This document shows, in pieces, positions 26,230 to 34,867 of a stretch of DNA of 64,000 nt; position 1 is the first letter of the stretch; every line of letters begins with the position of its first letter. The stretch covers positions 160,853 to 224,852 of the forward strand of contig NZ_QAJL01000005.1 of assembly GCF_003852525.1 (NCBI RefSeq), given 5' to 3'. Source of the DNA: Pedobacter sp. KBW06. GTDB taxonomy: Bacteria > Bacteroidota > Bacteroidia > Sphingobacteriales > Sphingobacteriaceae. The notes under the pieces were generated by a model. That model did no database searches. It worked only from the letters and a program-made list of their open reading frames with translations, and had not been told where the DNA came from. Made by a program: the position numbers and the translations under genes.

Positions 26230-28899
26230 ATGAGCTTTATAACCGACAAACAAACGATCGATGATCTGAATATCTTCGCCAAATCAGGAAGCGATTCAAT
26301 CTATCATATTTTTAATAAAACGTATACGCAGGGTGCTGCTGCTTTGCTGGACGAGCTGTTCCGGAATCCGCTTTCGGACGAAGAAGCTATCAATGAACGC
26401 GTGGCAATATTGAAGTATTTCAGGGAAAGTAAAATGGAGTTTCCTTTACAGGGAAACCGCTTTGAGGAGGCAGAAAGGTACCTTGCTAATACCGATCCCC
26501 GCAGCCGCCTATCCAATCAGGGATTTAGTATGGCTGATTTCAAAGCGGCCACACAAAGCGTCATGGCGCTGATGGAGATTTTGCAGGGACTAAAAGTCTT
26601 TATGCAGGACCTTCAGGCCAAAGTAGCAGACAATCCTTACGCCGCAGAGGTAACAAAAGTATTGGCTTTACTAAATTCCAGGGAACTGGAACTCATTTTT
26701 GCCGATCATGGGAAAGGTAAAATCTCTTCGGGTAAAATTGTAGAGTACGACAATATCCTGAGGTTCCAGCAGCGGGCCCTGCTCGAAAAAATATTACAGC
26801 ACATTTATCAACTGGATGTTTATTGTTCCATCGCGAAGGTGGCCGAAGAACGTGGATACCAATTTGCAAGGGCATTGAAACGTGATGCCAACCGTTTGCA
26901 ACTGGAAGGGGTATACCATCCCTTGTTGCATAAGCCGGTAGCCAATTCCTTAGAGATGACACCGGACAGCAATATTGTGTTCCTGACCGGAGCCAATATG
27001 GGTGGTAAATCAACCTTCATGAAGTCCCTGAGTATTGCCATGTACCTGGCGCACCTGGGTTTCCCGATAGCGGCCAGACATCTGGAGTTCTCCGTATGCG
27101 ATGGCATGTATACGACCATCAATTTACCGGATAACCTGGCCATGGGTGCCAGCCATTTCTATGCGGAAGTACTGAGGGTAAAAAAGGTAGCCGTAGAGCT
27201 TGGCGCAGGCAAAAACCTGTTTGTCGTATTTGATGAACTGTTCCGGGGTACCAATGTGAAGGATGCTTATGAAGGCACAATTTCTATCATGGAGGCCTTT
27301 GCGGGTAAACCACATTCGCTGTTTGTGATCTCCACCCATATCATGGAGGCGGGTGAAGTATTACAGCAAAGATGCCGCAATATGATTTTCCGCTACCTGC
27401 CTACACGTATGGAAAATGGCAAGCCAGTATATACTTATACGCTTACCGAAGGCATTACCGACGACCGCCATGGGATGATCATCATCAATAACGAAGGCGT
27501 CCTCGAGCTGATCAGTCATGAAAAACAGGCTAAGAAAATCCAGAATACCTTCACTGCGGATAAACAAACGGTGGAAGATTTAAACCTTCAGGGTAAATTC
27601 AAACAGCAATCGATATACAGCTTGTTTAACCACCTGCAAACCCGGGGTGGGGAAAAAGAACTGGAAGGGATGTTTACACGGCCATTGAATACACCGGAAC
27701 AGATCAATCAAAGAAGTTCAATATTCGCCTTTTTTCAGCAACACAGGGTAACCTTTCCAGTCATCCGCTCACAGGTTGAATCCATGGAAGATTACCTGGC
27801 GGGCGGTGCAGGAGCGGCTTTGCCCGCAGTAGCCTGGGGCATCTTTGCGAAGAAGTTCAAACAAGCCCTGTTTCATAATGCGGAATTGCTGCAATTGCAG
27901 GCCGGACAATCGGTCACAATTGAGGTATTGCAGGCTTTTCGCGACTTCTTTAAGGAATTGTCAGGGAAAGAGCAGTTATCCGTTTATCAAAAGCAACTGG
28001 ATACTGCTACAAAGATCATTCAGGACAGCCGACTTGAGCAGATTTTGAATGCTCCGGAAGAACAGCTTTCCCTGATGCAGCTGATCCGCAACGACTATGT
28101 GATTCGCCATGCGATGATCAGTGAAATGGAAACGCTGTTGAAACTGATCTACGAACTGGATGTATTTGTTGGCGTAGCAGCAGTAGCGGCCGGAGAGGGC
28201 TTTGTATATGCTAAAGCGTTACCTGCAGAACAGATGATACTGGATATGGAAGGATTCCGTCACCCGGGTTTAAAAAGAGGGGTGAGCAATAACCTGCATT
28301 TAACCAGGGACCGTAACGTGTTGTTTTTAACGGGAGCCAATATGGCTGGTAAATCCACCTTTATGAAATCCATGGGCATTGCCGTTTACCTGGCACATAT
28401 GGGTTTTCCGATCGCCGCAAAAAGAATGGAGTTTTCGGTGAAGGATGGCTTATTTTCATCCATCAACGTTTCGGATAACCTGGATATGGGCTACAGCCAT
28501 TTTTATGCAGAAGTATTGCGTACTAAAACGGTAGCACAGGCGGTTAACGAGTCACTTAACCTATACGTATTGTTTGATGAGCTGTTTAAAGGAACCAATG
28601 TCAAAGATGCTTACGACGCGACGCTCGCAGTGACAAAAGCCTTTGCCGAAAACAGGAACAGTTTCTTTGTCATTTCTACCCACATCATCGAAGTAGGGGA
28701 AGCCTTAGGTAAAGCATGCCGGAACCTGCAGTTCTCTTTCCTGCCTACCATAATGAAAGATGGCCTGCCAACTTACCCATATACCCTTACAAGTGGAATT
28801 ACCAGCGACAGACAGGGAATGATCATCATTGAAAATGAAAAGATCGTCGACATCATCAAAGCAAATGATCCATTAACACCTCAACTCATTCACAATTAA
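26230..28899 (+). CDS. tandem MutS-type ATPase (two MutS core modules in one protein)
   Basis: 889 residues made of two homologous halves, about 1-437 and 438-889, each starting with a similar helical segment (DKQTIDDLNIFAKSGSDSIY; DKQTVEDLNLQGKFKQQSIY). Each half has a MutS ATPase core: Walker A TGANMGGKST at about 252-261 and TGANMAGKST at about 701-710; MutS-type SHFYAEVLR; Walker B VVFDELFRGTN and VLFDELFKGTN; STHI switch motif. The mismatch-recognition domain I with its Phe-X-Glu motif and the connector domain are absent, so ordinary mismatch repair is unlikely. It starts 2 bases after the permease stop and is followed 1 base later by the peptidase gene, so it is part of this operon. A single polypeptide dimer of MutS cores is the obvious model. 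Confidence 0.85.
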   Translation: MSFITDKQTIDDLNIFAKSGSDSIYHIFNKTYTQGAAALLDELFRNPLSDEEAINERVAILKYFRESKMEFPLQGNRFEEAERYLANTDPRSRLSNQGFSMADFKAATQSVMALMEILQGLKVFMQDLQAKVADNPYAAEVTKVLALLNSRELELIFADHGKGKISSGKIVEYDNILRFQQRALLEKILQHIYQLDVYCSIAKVAEERGYQFARALKRDANRLQLEGVYHPLLHKPVANSLEMTPDSNIVFLTGANMGGKSTFMKSLSIAMYLAHLGFPIAARHLEFSVCDGMYTTINLPDNLAMGASHFYAEVLRVKKVAVELGAGKNLFVVFDELFRGTNVKDAYEGTISIMEAFAGKPHSLFVISTHIMEAGEVLQQRCRNMIFRYLPTRMENGKPVYTYTLTEGITDDRHGMIIINNEGVLELISHEKQAKKIQNTFTADKQTVEDLNLQGKFKQQSIYSLFNHLQTRGGEKELEGMFTRPLNTPEQINQRSSIFAFFQQHRVTFPVIRSQVESMEDYLAGGAGAALPAVAWGIFAKKFKQALFHNAELLQLQAGQSVTIEVLQAFRDFFKELSGKEQLSVYQKQLDTATKIIQDSRLEQILNAPEEQLSLMQLIRNDYVIRHAMISEMETLLKLIYELDVFVGVAAVAAGEGFVYAKALPAEQMILDMEGFRHPGLKRGVSNNLHLTRDRNVLFLTGANMAGKSTFMKSMGIAVYLAHMGFPIAAKRMEFSVKDGLFSSINVSDNLDMGYSHFYAEVLRTKTVAQAVNESLNLYVLFDELFKGTNVKDAYDATLAVTKAFAENRNSFFVISTHIIEVGEALGKACRNLQFSFLPTIMKDGLPTYPYTLTSGITSDRQGMIIIENEKIVDIIKANDPLTPQLIHN

Positions 28900-28900
28900 C

Positions 28901-31678
28901 ATGGTACTTAAATATAAATCTTTAAGATTGCTTTTCCTTGCAGCACTAAGCATTCCACTAGCTTGTAAAACCCAGCTGGATACACAACCACTGCTCCTGG
29001 ATCCGCAGGTACGTACGGGGAAACTACCGAACGGTTTTACCTATTACATCCGAAAAAATAAGACGCCGGAAAAACGGGTAATGATGTACCTCGCCATCAA
29101 AGCAGGCTCGATTCTGGAAACCGATCAGCAGAGAGGGATCGCTCATTTTATAGAGCACATGAGCTTTAACGGAACAAAACACTTTCCAAAAAAGGCCCTG
29201 TCTGATTACCTGGAGAAATCCGGTGTACGTTTCGGTGCAGACATCAATGCCACTACACTACCTGATGAAACCATATACCAGCTGCCTTTGCCATCAGATC
29301 GTCCGGAGTTGTTGAACAATGGTTTGCAGATGATGCGCGACTGGGCGCAGGATGCCAATATTGAAGCGGAAGATGTGGAGCGGGAGCGCAGGGTGATCCT
29401 GGAAGAAAAACGTGTTCGCCAGGGGCTCTCACAACGTTTTCAGGAGCGAAGTATTCCGCTTTATACCAATCAGTCGCGCTATGGTTCCCGTTTACCGATC
29501 GGCACAGAAGAAGTACTGCTGAAAGTAACGCCGGAAGAGATCCGTAGCTTCTATAAGGAATGGTACCGTCCAAACCTGCAAGCCATTCTGGTCGTCGGCG
29601 ACGTTGATGTGGACCAGATGGAGAAAGACATCAAGACCAGATTCTCTGACCTGAAAAACCCGGAGAAGGAAAAAGAACGTACGGTTTATCGCGCAGAATT
29701 AACCGGCAAAAATCAGTACATGCAATTTATAGATCCTGAATTGGGTGGCATTTCCTTAGAAATCAGTATGAAGCAAAAAGCAGATACAGTGGTTACAGCG
29801 GCAGATTATCGTGCAGGTTTGTTGAAAAATCTCTTCCGGCAAATGTTGGCTGCCAGGTTCAGGCAATTGCCCATTGTGGGCATTGCGCCAATAACAGGTG
29901 GGTTAAATTCCTTTTATGTGAACATCACAACAAAACCAGCTGAAACCGAGCCTGCTTTGAAAAGTGTATGGCTTGAACTCCGTAAAATAGAAGAACAGGG
30001 TTTTACAGAAGCAGAGCTGGAGCGGGTAAAGAAAAGTCATTTACTCAGGCTGTCTGAATCCCTGAAGGAAAAGGATAAAACCGCTTCAGAAATCCTGATC
30101 AAACCTTACTTAGAACATTTCCTGACCGGACAGGCTGTACCGGGTATCGTCAAAGACTATGAATTGACCAATGAGCTGCTTCCGGATATCAGTTTAAAGG
30201 AGATGAATGAACAGATGAAAACCTATCTGAAAAAAACGGACAGGGATATCGTCGTGAAATCCTCAGCAGCTAATAAAGCCTTTTTGCCTGCGGAAGCAAC
30301 GATAATGAGCTGGATTGAAAATGTCTATGCCCAAACGCTTCCTCCTTATGTGGATGATGTCCTGACGCTGCCTTTGCTCAAAAACGAACCAAAAGCCGGA
30401 AAGATTACCGCTGTGGAGGCGATAAATCCTGGAGGTTTACAAAAAATGACGCTCAGTAACGGTGTAAAGGTAATCCTGAAGAAAACAGATTTTCAAAACA
30501 ACCAGGTTCTTTTTAAAGCATTTGCGGAAGGCGGAGCATCTTTATCTTCCGACGCAGATTACCAGAGTGCGGTGAATGCGGCAAGTATCGTTGCTGCCGG
30601 CGGTGCCGGAAATTACGATGCGCTGCAGCTGGGTAAATTGCTTGCCGGTAAACAGGCAGAAGTCACGCCCTTCATCATAGATAATTATCAGGGCTTTACT
30701 GGCAGTACCACCAGTGAAGACTTGCCTGCTGCACTGGAACTTGTTTATGCCTATTTTACGGAACCACGTAAGAGCGATGAAGCTTATCAGACGCTGATTG
30801 ACCGAACGAGGGAAGCCTTCGCGAATAAAACGAATGACCCCGCTCAGGTATTTGCAGATTCAGTGGGACTGCTGTTGTCAAATCACCATATCAGAAGAAC
30901 ACCGCAAAGCAGCGCTAAAATTGCATCGATCAACCTGGATAAAGCCTTGAAGATTTACCAGGAACGGTTTGCGGATGCTTCAGGCTTTACCTTTGTTTTT
31001 GTCGGAAATATAGACGAAAAAACCATCAAACCTTTGCTGGAAAAATACCTTGGTGCTCTACCGGCTAAGGGAAGGAAGGAACAGGCCCGGGATTTGGGTA
31101 TTAATATTCCTCCGGGTCGTATGGCCAAAACAGTCTATAGTGGTGCTACGAAAAAGGCAAGTGTAATGCTGGTCTATTCAGGTGATTTCAATTACAATTT
31201 CGAAAATACCATCAACATGAATGCCTTTACTGATGCCCTGAACATCAGCATGAACCAGCGGCTTCGCAATGAGGAAGGCGGCACTTATACACCTAATGTA
31301 CAGATGAGCTTAACCAAGTACCTGAAAAGCAGGTTTAGCTTGACGATCTCTTTTGATTGCGCCCCGCAGAATGTAGAAAAGCTCATTGCTTCGGCACAGG
31401 ATGAAGTCAATAAAATGAGAGCGAACGGCCCTTCTGCCGAAAACCTGCAGAAATTTAAAGCAGCCCGTAAGGTTGGGTTGCAAACCGGATCAACAAACAA
31501 TGATTTCTGGTTGAACTACCTCATTGGTCAGGAAATGAATAAAGCGGCCCTGACTCAGTTTTTTGACTACGATGCGGCATTGAATAAAATTACCCTGAAA
31601 TCTGTTCAGCAAGCTGCAGCTGCTTTTATTCAGGATAAGAATTACATCAGGATGGTCCTGATGCCGGAAAAAAAATAA
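28901..31678 (+). CDS. M16 (insulinase/PqqL-like) zinc metallopeptidase lipoprotein
   Basis: 925 residues, close to the 931 of E. coli PqqL. Signal peptide with a lipobox (LSIPLACKTQ), so it is probably a membrane-anchored periplasmic protein. First M16 domain with the inverted zinc motif HFIEH at about residues 81-85 followed by MSFNGTKHFPKK and the downstream substrate region ATTLPDETIYQLPLP. The second M16 repeat from about residue 505 lacks the HxxEH motif, as usual for the structural half. Such enzymes form clam-shell chambers that cut imported peptides or small proteins. It is placed directly after the tandem MutS gene and before the second permease. Confidence 0.9.
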   Translation: MVLKYKSLRLLFLAALSIPLACKTQLDTQPLLLDPQVRTGKLPNGFTYYIRKNKTPEKRVMMYLAIKAGSILETDQQRGIAHFIEHMSFNGTKHFPKKALSDYLEKSGVRFGADINATTLPDETIYQLPLPSDRPELLNNGLQMMRDWAQDANIEAEDVERERRVILEEKRVRQGLSQRFQERSIPLYTNQSRYGSRLPIGTEEVLLKVTPEEIRSFYKEWYRPNLQAILVVGDVDVDQMEKDIKTRFSDLKNPEKEKERTVYRAELTGKNQYMQFIDPELGGISLEISMKQKADTVVTAADYRAGLLKNLFRQMLAARFRQLPIVGIAPITGGLNSFYVNITTKPAETEPALKSVWLELRKIEEQGFTEAELERVKKSHLLRLSESLKEKDKTASEILIKPYLEHFLTGQAVPGIVKDYELTNELLPDISLKEMNEQMKTYLKKTDRDIVVKSSAANKAFLPAEATIMSWIENVYAQTLPPYVDDVLTLPLLKNEPKAGKITAVEAINPGGLQKMTLSNGVKVILKKTDFQNNQVLFKAFAEGGASLSSDADYQSAVNAASIVAAGGAGNYDALQLGKLLAGKQAEVTPFIIDNYQGFTGSTTSEDLPAALELVYAYFTEPRKSDEAYQTLIDRTREAFANKTNDPAQVFADSVGLLLSNHHIRRTPQSSAKIASINLDKALKIYQERFADASGFTFVFVGNIDEKTIKPLLEKYLGALPAKGRKEQARDLGINIPPGRMAKTVYSGATKKASVMLVYSGDFNYNFENTINMNAFTDALNISMNQRLRNEEGGTYTPNVQMSLTKYLKSRFSLTISFDCAPQNVEKLIASAQDEVNKMRANGPSAENLQKFKAARKVGLQTGSTNNDFWLNYLIGQEMNKAALTQFFDYDAALNKITLKSVQQAAAAFIQDKNYIRMVLMPEKK

Positions 31679-31689
31679 TCATTTTAGAT

Positions 31690-33981
31690 ATGAAGAAAAT
31701 CCTACAAATAGCCAGGCTGGAGCTCAGCCTGCTATTTTATTCCCCGATTGCCTGGCTGCTGATGTTGACACTCTTTGTACAGATGAGTATCGGTTTTACC
31801 GAAGCAATACCAGAATTGGCAAAAGGGGGCAACTTCTCTTTTTTAACAAGAGATTTGTTTACCAATCCGAATGCACTGGGTCTGCTGATCAAGATACTGG
31901 ATAGTTTATACCTGTACATCCCATTGATCACCATGGGAATCATCAGCAGAGAAATCAGTAGCGGCAGTATTAAACTCCTTTATTCTTCACCTGTAAGACT
32001 TAGTCAGGTTGTCTATGGAAAGTTTGTAGCAATGCTGGCTTATAACCTGTTCATTATAGGAATTCTGACTTTGTTTGTGCTGGCCGCTGCAGTGTTTGTA
32101 CCGCACTTTGATTACCCGCATATCCTGGTCGCTTTGTTTGCGATATTTTTGCTGTTAAATGCCTATTCGGCTATCGGGATTTTTGTATCCGGTTTAACCA
32201 CTTACCAGGCTGTTGCCGCGATCAGTACCTTCGTGCTGCTGGCCTTTATGAACTATATTGGAAAGGTAGGACAGGACCTGGATGTGATCCGGGATTTAAC
32301 TTATAGCCTTTCTATGCCGAGTCGTGCGGCACGCATGATGGCGGGTTTACTGAATACCCGGGATGTGGTCTATTACCTGGCAATTTCAGGAATTTTCCTT
32401 GCTTTTACCATCACAAAGCTGGAGCTGGAAAGGGTATCCAAATCTGTTTTGCAGCAAGTATCCAGATACGCACTGATCCTTGTGCTTGGCCTGACGGTTA
32501 CTTATGTCAGTTCCCGTCAGCCGATGATCGCCTACTACGATGCGACTGATACCAAAGAGAACACCATTACCGCTACCAGTCAGGAGATCCTGAAAAAGAT
32601 GGGAGATGAACCGGTTGAAATTACCGCTTACATCAATGCAATGGAAGGATCTTACTGGAGCATGACACCTGCGCTGCGCATTTCAAACATTTCCCGCTGG
32701 GAGTCATATTTACGTTTTAAACCCAATATTAACCTGAAATGGGTCTACTATTATGACAGCATTCCCGGGATGACTGCTGCACTTGCCGAGAATCATAAGA
32801 CCTTTAACGAGGCTTATGTCCAGCTGGCAAAAATGCAAAAACTCAATCTCCGTGATTTTCTGAGGCCGGAACAAATCAGAAAACAGATAGACCTGAACGG
32901 GGAAAACGGACGTGCCGTGATGCAGTTAAAGTATAAAGGCAAGACCACTTTTCTGCGTACATTTCCACCACCGGACCAGGGATTCTGGCCTAAGGAAGAA
33001 GAAACTGGTGCAGCATTAAAAAGGCTGATTCAGCCCATACCCAAAATCATTTTTGCTACAGATGGCTATCAGCGAAGTATCGATAAGTTGGGCGACAGGG
33101 ATTATAAAACACTGGTCAATGATAAACTGTCCAGGGCTTCGATGATCAACCAGGGCTTTGATATAGATACGATTGCTTTGGAACATGCAGAAATTCCGGC
33201 GAACATTGCAGTTCTGGTGATTGGTGATCCGAAAGTAGCCTATAGTGCAGCCGCAAAAGCCAGACTTCAAAAATATATTGAAGCAGGAGGGAACCTGATG
33301 ATTGCCGGAGAACCGGGCAAGCAAAGTGTAGTCAATCCCCTGCTGGAATCACTTGGCGTTAAAATGTTGGATGGGACGATTGTTCAGCACAGCAGGGATT
33401 TTGCTTATGACCTCGTGACGCCTGTACTTGCCGCTGGATCTGTTGCCATGGACCATAGGTTACAGCCCTTTTTTCAGCAGAGACTGATTTTATCTATGCC
33501 AGGTGTTGCCGCTTTAAGCTATGAGGAAGGAGGGGCTTTTGACATTCATCCTTTACTGACAAGCGATCCGCAAACCAGCTGGATCAAACAGGGAAAATTT
33601 GCAGTAGATTCTGCTGCTTTGAAAATTAATGAAAAAGCAGGGGACCAGCCAGGTTCTTTTCCTGCAGCATTAATGCTAACCCGACAAATAAAAAGTAAAG
33701 AACAGCGAATCATAGTTTCGGGTGACGCAGATTTTTTTAGTAATGCAGAGCTGGCGAGATCAAACATGGGTACGTTGAATCACTACTTCGCCATGAGGAT
33801 CTTAAGCTGGTTCAGCTATGGCGAATTTCCCGTCGAGGCGATCCGCCCTTTTTCCAAAGACAACAGTACCACGCTCAGCAAGTCGAGTGTAAAAGTGATC
33901 CAGGTATTGTACTATGGCATTATTCCGGGAATCATGTTCCTCGCAGGTCTGATGATTTTAATCCGTAGAAAACGTAAATAA
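31690..33981 (+). CDS. second GldF-GldG fusion permease
   Basis: 763 residues, a paralogue of the protein at 23957 with the same order: ABC-2 permease (about 8-275; ARLELSLLFYSPIAWLLML, SSGSIKLLYSSPVRLSQVVYGKF), SSRQPMIAYYDA junction, Gldg-family periplasmic domain (about 290-705; IPANIAVLVIGDPKVAY, YIEAGGNLMIAGEPG, GDADFFSN) and a final membrane helix ending in LIRRKRK. It lies 11 bases after the peptidase gene. The two permeases probably form a heterodimer driven by the ATPase at 23026, which would explain why one ATPase gene serves two permease genes. Confidence 0.85.
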   Translation: MKKILQIARLELSLLFYSPIAWLLMLTLFVQMSIGFTEAIPELAKGGNFSFLTRDLFTNPNALGLLIKILDSLYLYIPLITMGIISREISSGSIKLLYSSPVRLSQVVYGKFVAMLAYNLFIIGILTLFVLAAAVFVPHFDYPHILVALFAIFLLLNAYSAIGIFVSGLTTYQAVAAISTFVLLAFMNYIGKVGQDLDVIRDLTYSLSMPSRAARMMAGLLNTRDVVYYLAISGIFLAFTITKLELERVSKSVLQQVSRYALILVLGLTVTYVSSRQPMIAYYDATDTKENTITATSQEILKKMGDEPVEITAYINAMEGSYWSMTPALRISNISRWESYLRFKPNINLKWVYYYDSIPGMTAALAENHKTFNEAYVQLAKMQKLNLRDFLRPEQIRKQIDLNGENGRAVMQLKYKGKTTFLRTFPPPDQGFWPKEEETGAALKRLIQPIPKIIFATDGYQRSIDKLGDRDYKTLVNDKLSRASMINQGFDIDTIALEHAEIPANIAVLVIGDPKVAYSAAAKARLQKYIEAGGNLMIAGEPGKQSVVNPLLESLGVKMLDGTIVQHSRDFAYDLVTPVLAAGSVAMDHRLQPFFQQRLILSMPGVAALSYEEGGAFDIHPLLTSDPQTSWIKQGKFAVDSAALKINEKAGDQPGSFPAALMLTRQIKSKEQRIIVSGDADFFSNAELARSNMGTLNHYFAMRILSWFSYGEFPVEAIRPFSKDNSTTLSKSSVKVIQVLYYGIIPGIMFLAGLMILIRRKRK

Positions 33982-33983
33982 AT

Positions 33984-34754
33984 ATGAAACCATTCTTCGA
34001 AGTCTTTAGCTCCGCATTTTTGCTCACCATAGCCCGTTATTTTATCATTGCAGGTATCTTTTTTTTAGTTTTTTACCTGCTCTTTCCCAAAAGCCTGCTG
34101 CGAAATAAAATTCAAAGCAGGCTGGCCGGCAAGGCCGATTTTCTGCGGGAAATGCTGCACTCCTCTATCTCAAGTATCATGTTGGCTATCATGGCAGTCT
34201 TTGCCTTGTCTGATGGCTTGAGGCCCTACACCCTAATTTATACCGATCTTCATGAGTATTCACTACTCTGGGTTCCGCTGAGCCTGTTGTTAACCTTAAT
34301 CGTGCATGACGCTTATTTCTACTGGATGCACCGGATCCTGCACCATAAAAAGTTGTTTAAGATCACGCATCTCGTGCATCACCAGAGTACCAATCCTTCT
34401 CCCTGGACTTCCTATTCCTTTCATTTTCTGGAAGCGATAGCAGAAGGAGGAGTAATGGTGCTGCTGGTTCTTGTCATGCCATTACATCCTTTAACGCTGG
34501 GATTGTTTGCGCTCTCCTCTTTTGTGATCAATGTATACGGGCATTTGGGATACGAAATTATGCCGAAAAGATTCCGGAACTCGTTCCTGTTCGAGATCAT
34601 CAATACCTCTACCTTTCATAATTTTCACCACCTGAAATTCAAAGGCAATTACGGTCTCTATTTGCGGGTATGGGATCGGTTGATGAAGACGGAACACCCT
34701 GATTACGTGAAAGAATACGACAGGATCCAAAATCAGCGATTTGGCGGCGTATAA
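33984..34754 (+). CDS. fatty acid hydroxylase / sterol desaturase family membrane protein
   Basis: 256 residues. About four or five membrane segments (SAFLLTIARYFIIAGIFFLVFYLLF; SIMLAIMAVFALSDG; LLWVPLSLLLTLIV; GVMVLLVLVMPLHPL). The di-iron His motifs of the superfamily are intact: HDAYFYWMHRILHH, HLVHHQS and HNFHHLKF. These enzymes insert oxygen into or desaturate lipid acyl chains. It starts 2 bases after the second permease and is the last gene of the block, so a link to membrane lipid modification during import or export is possible but unproven. Confidence 0.88.
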   Translation: MKPFFEVFSSAFLLTIARYFIIAGIFFLVFYLLFPKSLLRNKIQSRLAGKADFLREMLHSSISSIMLAIMAVFALSDGLRPYTLIYTDLHEYSLLWVPLSLLLTLIVHDAYFYWMHRILHHKKLFKITHLVHHQSTNPSPWTSYSFHFLEAIAEGGVMVLLVLVMPLHPLTLGLFALSSFVINVYGHLGYEIMPKRFRNSFLFEIINTSTFHNFHHLKFKGNYGLYLRVWDRLMKTEHPDYVKEYDRIQNQRFGGV

Positions 34755-34783
34755 TCGTTGATTATTGCAAAAACTGTCACGAC

Positions 34784-34838
34784 TTCCATGCCAGGTTCAT
34801 CAAGATTTCCTGATTATCTGATGGACCCAGGCATGGAA
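34784..34838. terminator. long imperfect hairpin between convergent genes
   Basis: TTCCATGCC (34784-34792) pairs with GGCATGGAA (34830-34838), and the stem continues inward through GGT/ACC and CATCA/TGATG with small bulges. It sits 29 bases beyond the ten-gene block and faces the convergent serine hydrolase, so it may be a bidirectional terminator or mRNA end-protecting element. There is no strong U-run. Confidence 0.45.
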
Positions 34839-34867
34839 ACGCGACAGCGGGGGGTAACATTTGTGGT

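Noticed and set aside
26230..28899. Reading the MutS-like protein as a DNA mismatch repair protein
   Set aside because: Mismatch-recognition and connector domains are missing and the gene is embedded in a transport operon; only the ATPase core is shared.
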